Source: Deltaproteobacteria bacterium (GTDB taxonomy: Bacteria; Desulfobacterota; Binatia; UBA9968). Taken from it: a stretch of DNA of 13,387 bases. This document shows positions 1 to 5,992 of this stretch, one piece after another; position 1 is the stretch's first letter; the number at the start of each line of letters is the position of its first letter. The stretch lies in contig JAHFAP010000063.1 in assembly GCA_023250495.1 (NCBI GenBank), positions 1 to 13,387 of the forward strand, in the 5' to 3' direction. The notes below the pieces were generated by a model, which made no database searches, was not told the origin of the DNA, and was given only the letters and a program-made list of their open reading frames with translations. Made by a program: the position numbers and the translations under genes.

Positions 1-1
1 G

Positions 2-223
2 AAGATTCCTCTGGACCGCCATGTCCTGATGGTGAGCGGCCGCACTAGCTTCGAGATCATGCAAAAAGCGCTCATTGCCCGCATCCCGATCGTGGCCGCT
101 GTCTCCGCCCCTTCGAGCCTAGCGGTGGCGCTCGCGCGCGAGTTTAAGATGACCCTGGTGGGCTTTCTGCGGGGCAGAAGATGTAATGTATACTCGGTAA
201 AGGAGAGAATAGAGGTCGGATAA
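2..223 (+). CDS. fdhD: FdhD, formate dehydrogenase accessory sulfurtransferase (C-terminal part)
   Basis: The gene enters from the left edge; the frame is open from base 2 and ends at TAA 221-223, giving about 73 residues. The sequence carries the C-terminal signature of FdhD: an SGRTSFE stretch, then an IPIVAAVSAPSSLAV stretch, then TLVGFLRG followed by NVYS. FdhD proteins transfer sulfur from the cysteine desulfurase IscS to the molybdenum or tungsten cofactor so that formate dehydrogenase becomes active in the cytoplasm. The catalytic cysteine pair lies in the missing N-terminal half, so activity cannot be judged here. A formate dehydrogenase may lie to the left, outside the window. The 3' end converges on the protease gene with only two bases between the stop codons. 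Confidence 0.93.
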   Translation, partial: KIPLDRHVLMVSGRTSFEIMQKALIARIPIVAAVSAPSSLAVALAREFKMTLVGFLRGRRCNVYSVKERIEVG

Positions 224-225
224 GT

Positions 226-1104
226 TTACTGCCGGAATTCGCGCGGGATGCCTGCCTGAGAGGCGCGGGCTTCCAGCTCGTTGATCTTCCGCTCTACGGC
301 GAGCAACTGTCTGGCGACGATATCGCTCACACCGCGTGGCCCTGCGGCGGAGCGGAGCTCTTCGTAGCGTTTCTTGATCGCCTGGAACAGGCGAAATTTC
401 TTCTGCCACCATTCAAAGGAATGACCGCCGTAGGGACGGGTCTGGGGCTCGAGGACCACCTGGTTTTCATCGTACCTGATGTCGACCTTGTAGTCTGAGA
501 GGAAGTCTGCGCCCAGGAGCCCCGTCTCCTTCAGCGGCAGGTCGCCCAAGGTTACCTCCAGGTTTGTCACCTCGGCCTCGCCCACCCTGATGCTGTCGAC
601 TTCAACCAGGGGCACGTCGGTCGATCCGCCCACACCCATCATCGTGATCAGGACGCTGCTGCCAGGATCGATCCCCAACTGCTGGCCAACCGAACGGGGG
701 AGGCTGGAGATCTCCGCGCCGGTGTCGAGGATGAACCTGACGGGAGCGCTTTGGTTCACGACTCCCTCGACGATGATGAGGTTGCCCTCGCGCTTGAAGG
801 GGACCACGACCCGGCGCGATTGCGACTGCCCGGTCTCCCGCTCGGCGGACGGCGCTGATGGCTCCCGGCTTGGGACGTACCTTCTCTTCTCCACCTGGTC
901 GCGGTATTTTTCCGGGATCGAATAGAGGTTATCCGTGAAGTGGACCGCTCCTTTTTCGTCCACCCAGCGGTAGTATTCTTGCGCGAAGACAGGTGGTAGG
1001 CAGTAGGCGGTAGGCTGTAGGAAAGCAAGAAAAAGCCACGATAAGAAGACGAAAAATTTCTTACTACCGCCTAACGCCTGTTGCCTACCGTCTGTCTTTT
1101 TCAC
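226..1104 (-). CDS. Secreted retropepsin-like aspartic protease with N-terminal DUF4124 domain
   Basis: The protein has 292 residues. Residues 15-41 form a signal peptide (KK, a hydrophobic stretch around FFVFLSWLFLAFL, and a V-F-A cleavage site before Q42). Residues 43-75 match the DUF4124 pattern (YYRWVDEKGAVHFTD). Residues 100-220 are a single retropepsin-like lobe: the catalytic motif is LDTGA at 126-130, preceded by the VPF...V.G.VN strand, and the second family motif GLLGADFL lies at 195-202. Such proteins work as dimers, because each chain supplies one aspartate. The tail (229-292) is charged and helical. The start is GTG at 1102-1104, overlapping the TGA of the upstream gene as GTGA, so translation is probably coupled. 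The target protein is unknown. The signal-peptide codons lie in an inverted repeat (see repeat entry). Confidence 0.85.
   Translation of the reverse strand: MKKTDGRQQALGGSKKFFVFLSWLFLAFLQPTAYCLPPVFAQEYYRWVDEKGAVHFTDNLYSIPEKYRDQVEKRRYVPSREPSAPSAERETGQSQSRRVVVPFKREGNLIIVEGVVNQSAPVRFILDTGAEISSLPRSVGQQLGIDPGSSVLITMMGVGGSTDVPLVEVDSIRVGEAEVTNLEVTLGDLPLKETGLLGADFLSDYKVDIRYDENQVVLEPQTRPYGGHSFEWWQKKFRLFQAIKKRYEELRSAAGPRGVSDIVARQLLAVERKINELEARASQAGIPREFRQ
992..1090. repeat. Inverted repeat built of GTAGGCN-type units
   Basis: The left arm (about 994-1021) is made of GTAGGC-like heptamers in a row. The right arm (about 1062-1090) is the same pattern on the other strand, with about 23 of 29 positions pairing by hand count. 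The loop is about 40 bases. It resembles the short dispersed palindromic repeats of many environmental bacterial genomes. It lies wholly inside the first 40 codons of the aspartic protease gene and supplies parts of the signal peptide. Confidence 0.6.
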
Positions 1105-1895
1105 GGATACGGATTTTCCATCGCCGCGCGCTTCATCTGGGCGTGGAGGTCGATCATGGTGAGCGCGCAGTACTCCATAGAATAGCCGGCCCGGAACTCC
1201 ACCTTGCCGTCCTCCAGCACGCGCTGCAAAACTGTCCGGTTGAACATTCCGTGGCCCATCGCCTCCTCACCGCCTTCCCCTAAGGCGTGGGGCTCGAGGT
1301 CGGCCTCTTCGTGGGTGGAAAAATAGACCGCTTGCTCCTTGGTGAAGCCGTAGTGCGTCGTCAGCGCTGTGAACCACTCCCCGGACCAGTGGGCCAGAGA
1401 CTCTTCGAAGACATGCAGGCCCCAAAGCTCGACGATGGAGCCGTCGATGAAGATCTTGTGGCAGAAGTCGTTGATCGCGCGCGCCTCCGGCAGGTAGGGA
1501 TCTTCCAAAACTTCCTGGCGGCTTAAGCCCATGGCCTCGGCTGTCTTCACCAGCACCAGCACATGTCCGGGAGCTTTGGGCGAGATCAACTCGTCAGCGA
1601 TCTTGGCGCAAAACGGGCCCAGCAGATCGAAGTTGTGGACGAAAAAGGGGAGGTGGGTGTAGTAGGAGACGGCATTGAGTCCGTTGACTTCGAGCGAAAA
1701 GCGGCCCCAGTTCTTGAAGAACTGCCGCATCACGGGCATCGGCAGCTTTCCCGCTCTGAGCTGCGTCATGAACGGGCCGCTTTGGATCTTCTCTTTCCAG
1801 CGCTCGTACATCTTGGCATAAAGATAATCGACGTATGCCTTGGCCTCCGCAGAGCTCATCTTCTCTCCGGGTCGAGGCTCTTTGATTCTGCTCAA
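1101..1895 (-). CDS. TenA/PqqC-like iron-containing redox enzyme (haem-oxygenase fold)
   Basis: The protein has 264 residues, is nearly all helical and carries no signal peptide. The order of motifs fits the TenA/PqqC/haem-oxygenase-like fold: an entry helix with G40PFMTQLRAG, then RQFFKNWGRFS around 57-67, an ADELISPKAPGH segment at 100-111, FEESLAHWSGEW at 163-174, and a THEEAD...H segment at 194-203. His111, Glu164/165, His195, Asp199 and His203 are plausible metal ligands by analogy with haem-oxygenase-like diiron oxidases, but this is inference. It lacks the neighbours of a PQQ operon, so it should not be called pqqC. The start is TTG at 1893-1895, chosen for a clear GGAGG seven to eight bases upstream. 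It is the first gene of a two-gene operon with the aspartic protease. The substrate is unknown. Confidence 0.72.
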   Translation of the reverse strand: MSRIKEPRPGEKMSSAEAKAYVDYLYAKMYERWKEKIQSGPFMTQLRAGKLPMPVMRQFFKNWGRFSLEVNGLNAVSYYTHLPFFVHNFDLLGPFCAKIADELISPKAPGHVLVLVKTAEAMGLSRQEVLEDPYLPEARAINDFCHKIFIDGSIVELWGLHVFEESLAHWSGEWFTALTTHYGFTKEQAVYFSTHEEADLEPHALGEGGEEAMGHGMFNRTVLQRVLEDGKVEFRAGYSMEYCALTMIDLHAQMKRAAMENPYP

Positions 1896-1937
1896 CGTTA
1901 TTCCTCCATAGAGTTGGGTCAGGTGAGATGTTCAGTT

Positions 1938-1966
1938 CGTCTATCATCGCTCCAATGCCTTGTCAA
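1938..1966 (-). promoter_or_regulatory. Candidate promoter for the TenA/PqqC-like operon
   Basis: On the minus strand a perfect TTGACA (complement of 1961-1966) is followed by 17 bases and a poor -10, TAGACG (complement of 1938-1943). It lies about 45 bases ahead of the TTG start. The strong -35 and spacing support it; the weak -10 is the reason for low confidence. Confidence 0.35.
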
Positions 1967-1976
1967 CATTCGTGCA

Positions 1977-2005
1977 TTGGAAAACGCCGGCGGCTGGGTT
2001 AAGAT
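1977..2005 (+). promoter_or_regulatory. Candidate promoter for queF, close enough to give a leaderless mRNA
   Basis: TTGGAA (1977-1982), a 17-base spacer, and TAAGAT (2000-2005) make a fair sigma-70 type promoter. The -10 ends only six bases before the ATG at 2012. No Shine-Dalgarno sequence precedes that ATG, which fits a transcript starting at or next to the start codon. Confidence 0.35.
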
Positions 2006-2011
2006 ACCGCC

Positions 2012-2365
2012 ATGCCGACGACGCCAAGCAAAGAGCTGGAGACATTTCCTAACCCGCGGCCGGGCCGGGACTATGAAATCAGCATGGAGTGCCCCGAGTT
2101 CACTTGCGTCTGCCCGCGCACCGGCCAACCGGACTTCGCCACGATTCGGATTCGCTTCGTTCCGGACCAACTCTGCATCGAGCTTAAGTCCCTCAAGCTC
2201 TACCTCTGGTCCTTCCGCGAGGAGGGCGCCTTTCACGAGGACGTGATCAACCGCATACTCGACGACCTGGTCCGGGCGTGCCGGCCGAAGTCGATGACCG
2301 TGATCGGCGACTTCAACGTACGCGGCGGCATCCACACGGCTGTAACGGCAGAATACAAAAAGTAG
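2012..2365 (+). CDS. queF: QueF, NADPH-dependent preQ0 reductase (unimodular type)
   Basis: The protein has 117 residues. It reduces the nitrile of 7-cyano-7-deazaguanine (preQ0) to the amine preQ1 in queuosine synthesis, in the cytoplasm. The CPEFTCVCPRTGQPDFATI region (27-45) holds the catalytic cysteine, Cys34 by alignment with Cys55 of the Bacillus enzyme from memory, and the proton-donor aspartate Asp41. The QueF signature ELKSLKLYLWSFR (57-69) and the FHED glutamate (Glu76) are present, as is the RGGI strand at the end. Its length fits the short, unimodular form rather than the two-domain E. coli form. The other queuosine genes are not in the window. No Shine-Dalgarno sequence is visible, and no preQ1 riboswitch is apparent in the short upstream spacer. 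Confidence 0.95.
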   Translation: MPTTPSKELETFPNPRPGRDYEISMECPEFTCVCPRTGQPDFATIRIRFVPDQLCIELKSLKLYLWSFREEGAFHEDVINRILDDLVRACRPKSMTVIGDFNVRGGIHTAVTAEYKK

Positions 2366-2369
2366 AGTA

Positions 2370-2391
2370 AGGATGACCCTTTTCTCATCCT
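2370..2391 (+). terminator. Stem-loop after queF, possible weak terminator
   Basis: A perfect 7-bp stem (AGGATGA at 2370-2376, TCATCCT at 2385-2391) encloses an 8-base loop four bases after the queF stop. No run of T follows, so a Rho-independent terminator is not proven; it could only stabilise the mRNA end. Confidence 0.35.
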
Positions 2392-2409
2392 GCTGGCTGG
2401 TGCGCAGGA

Positions 2410-2438
2410 TTGATTTCAATAAGGATTTCGCATATGAA
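2410..2438 (+). promoter_or_regulatory. Candidate promoter for pckG
   Basis: TTGATT (2410-2415) is followed by 17 bases and TATGAA (2433-2438), each four of six to the sigma-70 consensus, in an AT-rich patch 29 bases before the pckG start. A GGAG ribosome-binding site lies at about 2458-2462. Confidence 0.4.
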
Positions 2439-2467
2439 AGTTTAACGGTTTTGAGAATGGAGCGACT

Positions 2468-4285
2468 ATGAAAGCTGAGAAAATTGTGGCTTACGTAGCG
2501 AAGCACGAAAAACTCAACACCTGGGTTCGCAAGGTGGCCGACTTGTGCAAACCCGATGCGATTTATTGGTGCGACGGGAGCAAAGAGGAGTACGACCGGC
2601 TGATGGCTCAGATGGTCGCGAGCGGCACAGCCGTGGCGCTGAATGGGCGTCCGCAGAGCTTTCTGTTCCGCTCTGATCCCAGCGACGTGGCCAGGACCGA
2701 AGATCGCACCTATATTGCGACCCCATCCAAGGACGAAGCCGGCCCGACGAATAATTGGGTCGATCCCGAAGAGCTCAAGCGCACGATGACGGCCTTATAT
2801 AAAGGATGCATGAGGGGGCGGACCATGTACGTGATCCCCTTTTCCATGGGGCCGATCGGCTCACCGATAGCGAAAATCGGCGTGGAGATCACGGACAGCG
2901 CTTATGTCGTCTGCAACATGCACATCATGACCCGCATGGGGACAAGAGTGCTCGACGCCCTCGGGGCCCAAGGCGAGTTTATCCCCTGTCTCCACTCGGT
3001 CGGGTCGCCTCTGTCCAACGGGCAAAAGGATCTTTCTTGGCCCTGCGCGCCGATGGAAAAGAAATACGTCAGCCAGTTTCCCGAGGAGAACTTGATCTGG
3101 TCTTTCGGCTCCGGCTACGGCGGCAACGCCTTGCTGGGAAAGAAGTGCCTTGCGCTGCGCATCGCTTCCGCCATGGCCAGACGCGAGGGCTGGCTGGCGG
3201 AGCACATGCTGATCATGAGATTGACGAACCCGGCGGGGAGGCAGTATCACGTCGCCGCGGCCTTTCCTTCGGCCTGCGGCAAGACCAATCTGGCCATGCT
3301 TATGCCGACCATCCCTGGGTGGAAGTGTGAAACTGTCGGAGAAGATATCTGCTGGATGAAGATCGGTCCGGATGGAAGGCTCCGCGCCATCAATCCCGAG
3401 ACGGGTTTCTTCGGCGTCGCGCCCGGGACCTCATACCAGTCCAATCCGATGGCGATGGATACGCTCAAAAGAAACGTGATCTTTACCAACTGCGCGCTGA
3501 CAGACAACAGCGATGTCTGGTGGGAAGGAATGGACGGCGCCCCGCCGCGACACGCGATCGACTGGCGGGGCCGCGACTGGTCCCCCGGCGGTAAAGAGCC
3601 GGCAGCGCATCCCAACGCCCGCTTCACGGTCGCCGCCGCTCAATGCCCGGCCATATGCAGCGACTGGGAAAAACCCGAGGGAGTGCCGATCGACATTTTC
3701 GTTTTCGGCGGTCGCCGCTCGAGCGTCGTGCCGCTGGTGACCGAGTCGTTCAATTGGGACCATGGGGTCTTTCTCGGAGCGACCGCCGCCTCTGAGACAA
3801 CGGCGGCGGTTATCGGCCGGGTTGGTGTCCTCAGGCGCGATCCCTTTGCCATGACGCCCTTCTGCGGCTACAACATGGCGGACTATTTTCAACACTGGTT
3901 CGATATGGGAGACAAGCTTGGCGGCAAGGCGCCGCGCATTTTCTACGTGAATTGGTTCCGTAAAAGTTCGGATGGCAAGTGGCTGTGGCCGGGATTCGGC
4001 GACAACAGCCGCGTGCTCAAGTGGATGTGCGAGCGGCTCGAAGGCAAGGCCGGCGCGAGAAAGACGCCGATCGGCTACCTGCCGAGCGAGAGCGACATTG
4101 ATCTTAAAGGCCTTGAGCTTCCCCCGCAGAATCTTAAGGAGTTGCTGAGTTTTGATTTTGGCGCCTGGAAGTCTGAAATTCCGGACATCGAGAAGCACTT
4201 CGCCCAGTTCCGCAACCGCCTTCCCGAACGTTTGAAGCGACAGCTGCGCGAACTGGTAATTCGGCTGGGGACAACGCAATTATGA
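2468..4285 (+). CDS. pckG: Phosphoenolpyruvate carboxykinase, GTP-dependent
   Basis: The protein is 605 residues, full length for the GTP-using family. It interconverts oxaloacetate + GTP with phosphoenolpyruvate + GDP + CO2, the first committed step of gluconeogenesis from organic acids, or runs in the anaplerotic direction. The P-loop AFPSACGKTN (265-274) includes the reactive cysteine Cys270 that marks the GTP class. Other family motifs are GYGGNALLGKKC (217-228), GEDICWM (291-297, metal-binding Asp293), FGGRR (413-417), FCGYN (465-469), NWFR (495-498) and the guanine-pocket segment GFGDNSRV (509-516). The ATG has GGAG about six to nine bases upstream. The gene ends inside an AT-rich repeat shared with the next gene's start. 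No carbon-regulation site can be recognised. Confidence 0.97.
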   Translation: MKAEKIVAYVAKHEKLNTWVRKVADLCKPDAIYWCDGSKEEYDRLMAQMVASGTAVALNGRPQSFLFRSDPSDVARTEDRTYIATPSKDEAGPTNNWVDPEELKRTMTALYKGCMRGRTMYVIPFSMGPIGSPIAKIGVEITDSAYVVCNMHIMTRMGTRVLDALGAQGEFIPCLHSVGSPLSNGQKDLSWPCAPMEKKYVSQFPEENLIWSFGSGYGGNALLGKKCLALRIASAMARREGWLAEHMLIMRLTNPAGRQYHVAAAFPSACGKTNLAMLMPTIPGWKCETVGEDICWMKIGPDGRLRAINPETGFFGVAPGTSYQSNPMAMDTLKRNVIFTNCALTDNSDVWWEGMDGAPPRHAIDWRGRDWSPGGKEPAAHPNARFTVAAAQCPAICSDWEKPEGVPIDIFVFGGRRSSVVPLVTESFNWDHGVFLGATAASETTAAVIGRVGVLRRDPFAMTPFCGYNMADYFQHWFDMGDKLGGKAPRIFYVNWFRKSSDGKWLWPGFGDNSRVLKWMCERLEGKAGARKTPIGYLPSESDIDLKGLELPPQNLKELLSFDFGAWKSEIPDIEKHFAQFRNRLPERLKRQLRELVIRLGTTQL

Positions 4286-4345
4286 ATTTTGAATGTTGAA
4301 TGCTGAATTCAAATTCAAAACTCAAAACTCACAATTCAAAATTTT
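4284..4345. repeat. AT-rich imperfect palindrome of CAAAATTC-type units, copy 1
   Basis: The pckG/HAD junction is made of GAATTTTGAAT-like units followed by their complements (ATTCAAAACTC, ACAATTCAAAATTTT), an imperfect palindrome centred near the GAATTC at 4305-4310. It contrasts with the GC-rich genes on both sides. A second copy of the same pattern lies before dnaB. It contributes the first 15 or so codons of the HAD gene as annotated. Confidence 0.55.
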
Positions 4346-5049
4346 CCCCACATACTCTCGTTCTCTTCGACATCGACGGCACGCTGGTGGATTGCGGCAA
4401 GGCTGCGGGAAAGTGTTTCTCCGCGGCGTTCAAGGAAGCCTTTGGGGTTGCCTGCCCGATCTTCGCTGCCGAAGAAGTCTCAGGCCTTACGGATGGAGCC
4501 ATTCTCACGGAGGTGGTCCACAGGCTAAACCTGAGAGCGGACGATTTTGAGCGGCGGCGCGCTGCCGCCTTCGAGATCTATGCGCGCAATCTTGCGAATG
4601 AACTCAGGCTCAGGCCCGCGCGGGAGCTTCCGGGCGCGAGCCGGGCGGTCGCGGCGGTCCGATCCATTCCCGATTGCACGACGGGGCTTCTCACAGGCTC
4701 CACTGAGGCTACGGCGAGAATCAAGCTGGAAGCTGCTGGGATCAGCTTCGACCAGTTCCTTTGCGGCGCTTATTCCGAGGATGGCGAATCTAGGGAGGCG
4801 CTCCCGCTTGCAGCGCGCGCCCGCTTTGCGAAGCTTTTCGACCGAGAGCCGAAAGTCACGGTCCTGATCGGCGACACGCCCCGGGATGTGAAAGCGGCGC
4901 TTGCAACCGGATGCGAGTTCATCGGCGTCACTACAGGGCCATATAATAAGGATGCGTTGGAGCAGGCCGGGGCGCGCGTCATCTTGAACGACCTCGCGAA
5001 GCCGAGCTCGCTATGCCAGGCGATTGCGGCGGCCTGCCACGTTTTATAA
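4300..5049 (+). CDS. HAD-superfamily phosphatase (phosphoglycolate-phosphatase-like)
   Basis: The protein has 249 residues with all four HAD motifs: FDIDGT with nucleophile Asp24 and acid/base Asp26, LLTGS with Thr132, Lys142 in RIKLEAAG, and GDTPRD at 191-196. A helical C1-type cap lies between motif I and motif II (about 32-110). The family transfers phosphate from small phosphate esters to water via an aspartyl-phosphate; the substrate is not readable from sequence. The only in-frame start near motif I is the ATG at 4300, but its first 16 residues (rich in N, S, K, T) come from an AT-rich repeat and are not part of the fold. There is no clear Shine-Dalgarno sequence. It lies 14 bases after pckG and could be co-transcribed. 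Confidence 0.85.
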   Translation: MLNSNSKLKTHNSKFSPHTLVLFDIDGTLVDCGKAAGKCFSAAFKEAFGVACPIFAAEEVSGLTDGAILTEVVHRLNLRADDFERRRAAAFEIYARNLANELRLRPARELPGASRAVAAVRSIPDCTTGLLTGSTEATARIKLEAAGISFDQFLCGAYSEDGESREALPLAARARFAKLFDREPKVTVLIGDTPRDVKAALATGCEFIGVTTGPYNKDALEQAGARVILNDLAKPSSLCQAIAAACHVL

Positions 5050-5113
5050 TTTCCCTTGCCCGCCAACTTTACGCGTGCTAATGATTGAGCCCGCCGAATG
5101 ATTCACACCTGGG

Positions 5114-5842
5114 ATGAGATCGGTGAAAATCGTTGAGCGTCCGTTAACTGCCGAGAAGGACTCGATTCCCGGCTATCTCGCCTGCCCTGAGCGGGTGGAG
5201 CCTGGTCCGGCCTTGCTCCTCGTCCACCAGAACACCGGCGTCACTGACTACCTCAAGATCGAAGCGCTCAAGTTCGCCAAGCTCGGTTATCCCACGGTCG
5301 TCCCCAACCTGTACGAGCTGGTCGGCCATCCCGACGTGACGCACATTCACACCGGCCGCCAGATTCAGGCGAAGACATCGGATGCCGAATTTGTCCGCGC
5401 GATCGGGCAGGGTTGGCGTTATTTGCTTTCGCGTCCGGAGGTCGACCCTAAGCGCGTCGCAGTTTCCGGCTACTGCATGGGAGGACGAATCGGCATCCAC
5501 TTCGTCGCCGCCACGCCCGCGGTGCGCGCCTTCGTCGGCTACTACCCGACGGTGAGGGACGAGCCGATCACGGAGATGAGGCCCTGTCCTCCGTGGGAGT
5601 CCGCGCGGCGGATTCACTGCCCGTCCGTCGTTCTGTACGGCGCGGACGACATCGTCACGACCGTTCCCATCCAGCAGCGGATGTGGGAGGCCTTCTTGGC
5701 CAACGGCCAGACCCTCGAGTGGCATTTCTTTCCGTTCGGCGGCCACGGTTTTGTCGATCCCGGCACTCCCGGATACCAGCCGCACGCAGCCGCGCTGGCC
5801 TGGCCGCTCGTCGTTGACTTTCTCTCGCGCGAATTGGCTTGA
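5114..5842 (+). CDS. Dienelactone hydrolase family protein
   Basis: The protein has 242 residues with an alpha/beta-hydrolase fold and no signal peptide. The catalytic triad is visible: Cys121 in GYCMGG (119-124), Asp178 or Asp179 in YGADD, and His211 in GGHGF (209-213). The cysteine nucleophile separates this family from serine esterases. True dienelactone hydrolases open dienelactones in chloroaromatic degradation, but most genomic members act on unknown esters or lactones. No aromatic-degradation genes are nearby, so the substrate is open. Where many members have HE after the first long strand, this one has HQNTG (38-42); the glutamate that restrains the nucleophile in characterised enzymes may be replaced by Gln39. 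ATG at 5114 has only a poor ribosome-binding site. Confidence 0.88.
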   Translation: MRSVKIVERPLTAEKDSIPGYLACPERVEPGPALLLVHQNTGVTDYLKIEALKFAKLGYPTVVPNLYELVGHPDVTHIHTGRQIQAKTSDAEFVRAIGQGWRYLLSRPEVDPKRVAVSGYCMGGRIGIHFVAATPAVRAFVGYYPTVRDEPITEMRPCPPWESARRIHCPSVVLYGADDIVTTVPIQQRMWEAFLANGQTLEWHFFPFGGHGFVDPGTPGYQPHAAALAWPLVVDFLSRELA

Positions 5843-5863
5843 AGCCTGTCCAAAATCGTTCGC

Positions 5864-5885
5864 TGCCGGAAAAACTTTTCAGGCA
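5864..5885 (+). terminator. Stem-loop after the dienelactone hydrolase gene
   Basis: TGCCGGAAAA (5864-5873) pairs with TTTTCAGGCA (5876-5885) with one mismatch; the central A-T pairs must open to form a loop. It lies 22 bases after the stop codon in the 150-base spacer before dnaB. The bases after it are A-rich, not T-rich, so termination is only a guess. Confidence 0.3.
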
Positions 5886-5944
5886 CAAAAAATTTCCTTG
5901 CTTTTTGTTTCTTTTGGAGTAGCTTGAGTTTGTCGTGTTTCATT

Positions 5945-5992
5945 TCAAGTCTTGCAATTCAAAATTCAACCTTCAAAATTAAAAATTAATTC
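5945..5992. repeat. AT-rich CAAAATTC-type repeat before dnaB, copy 2
   Basis: Units such as GCAATTCAAAATTCAA and CTTCAAAATTAAAAATT fill the 45 bases directly before the dnaB ATG. The pattern matches the repeat between pckG and the HAD gene. It occupies the place where a Shine-Dalgarno sequence would be, and none is visible. Confidence 0.5.

Noticed and set aside
1563..2246. 227-codon + strand frame across the TenA-like gene, the spacer and queF
   Set aside because: It runs antisense to one recognised gene and out of frame with another, with no domain of its own.
3431..4279. 282-codon open frame on the minus strand inside pckG
   Set aside because: It is antisense to a full-length, motif-complete pckG in GC-rich sequence; its translation resembles no family I know and is explained by codon bias.
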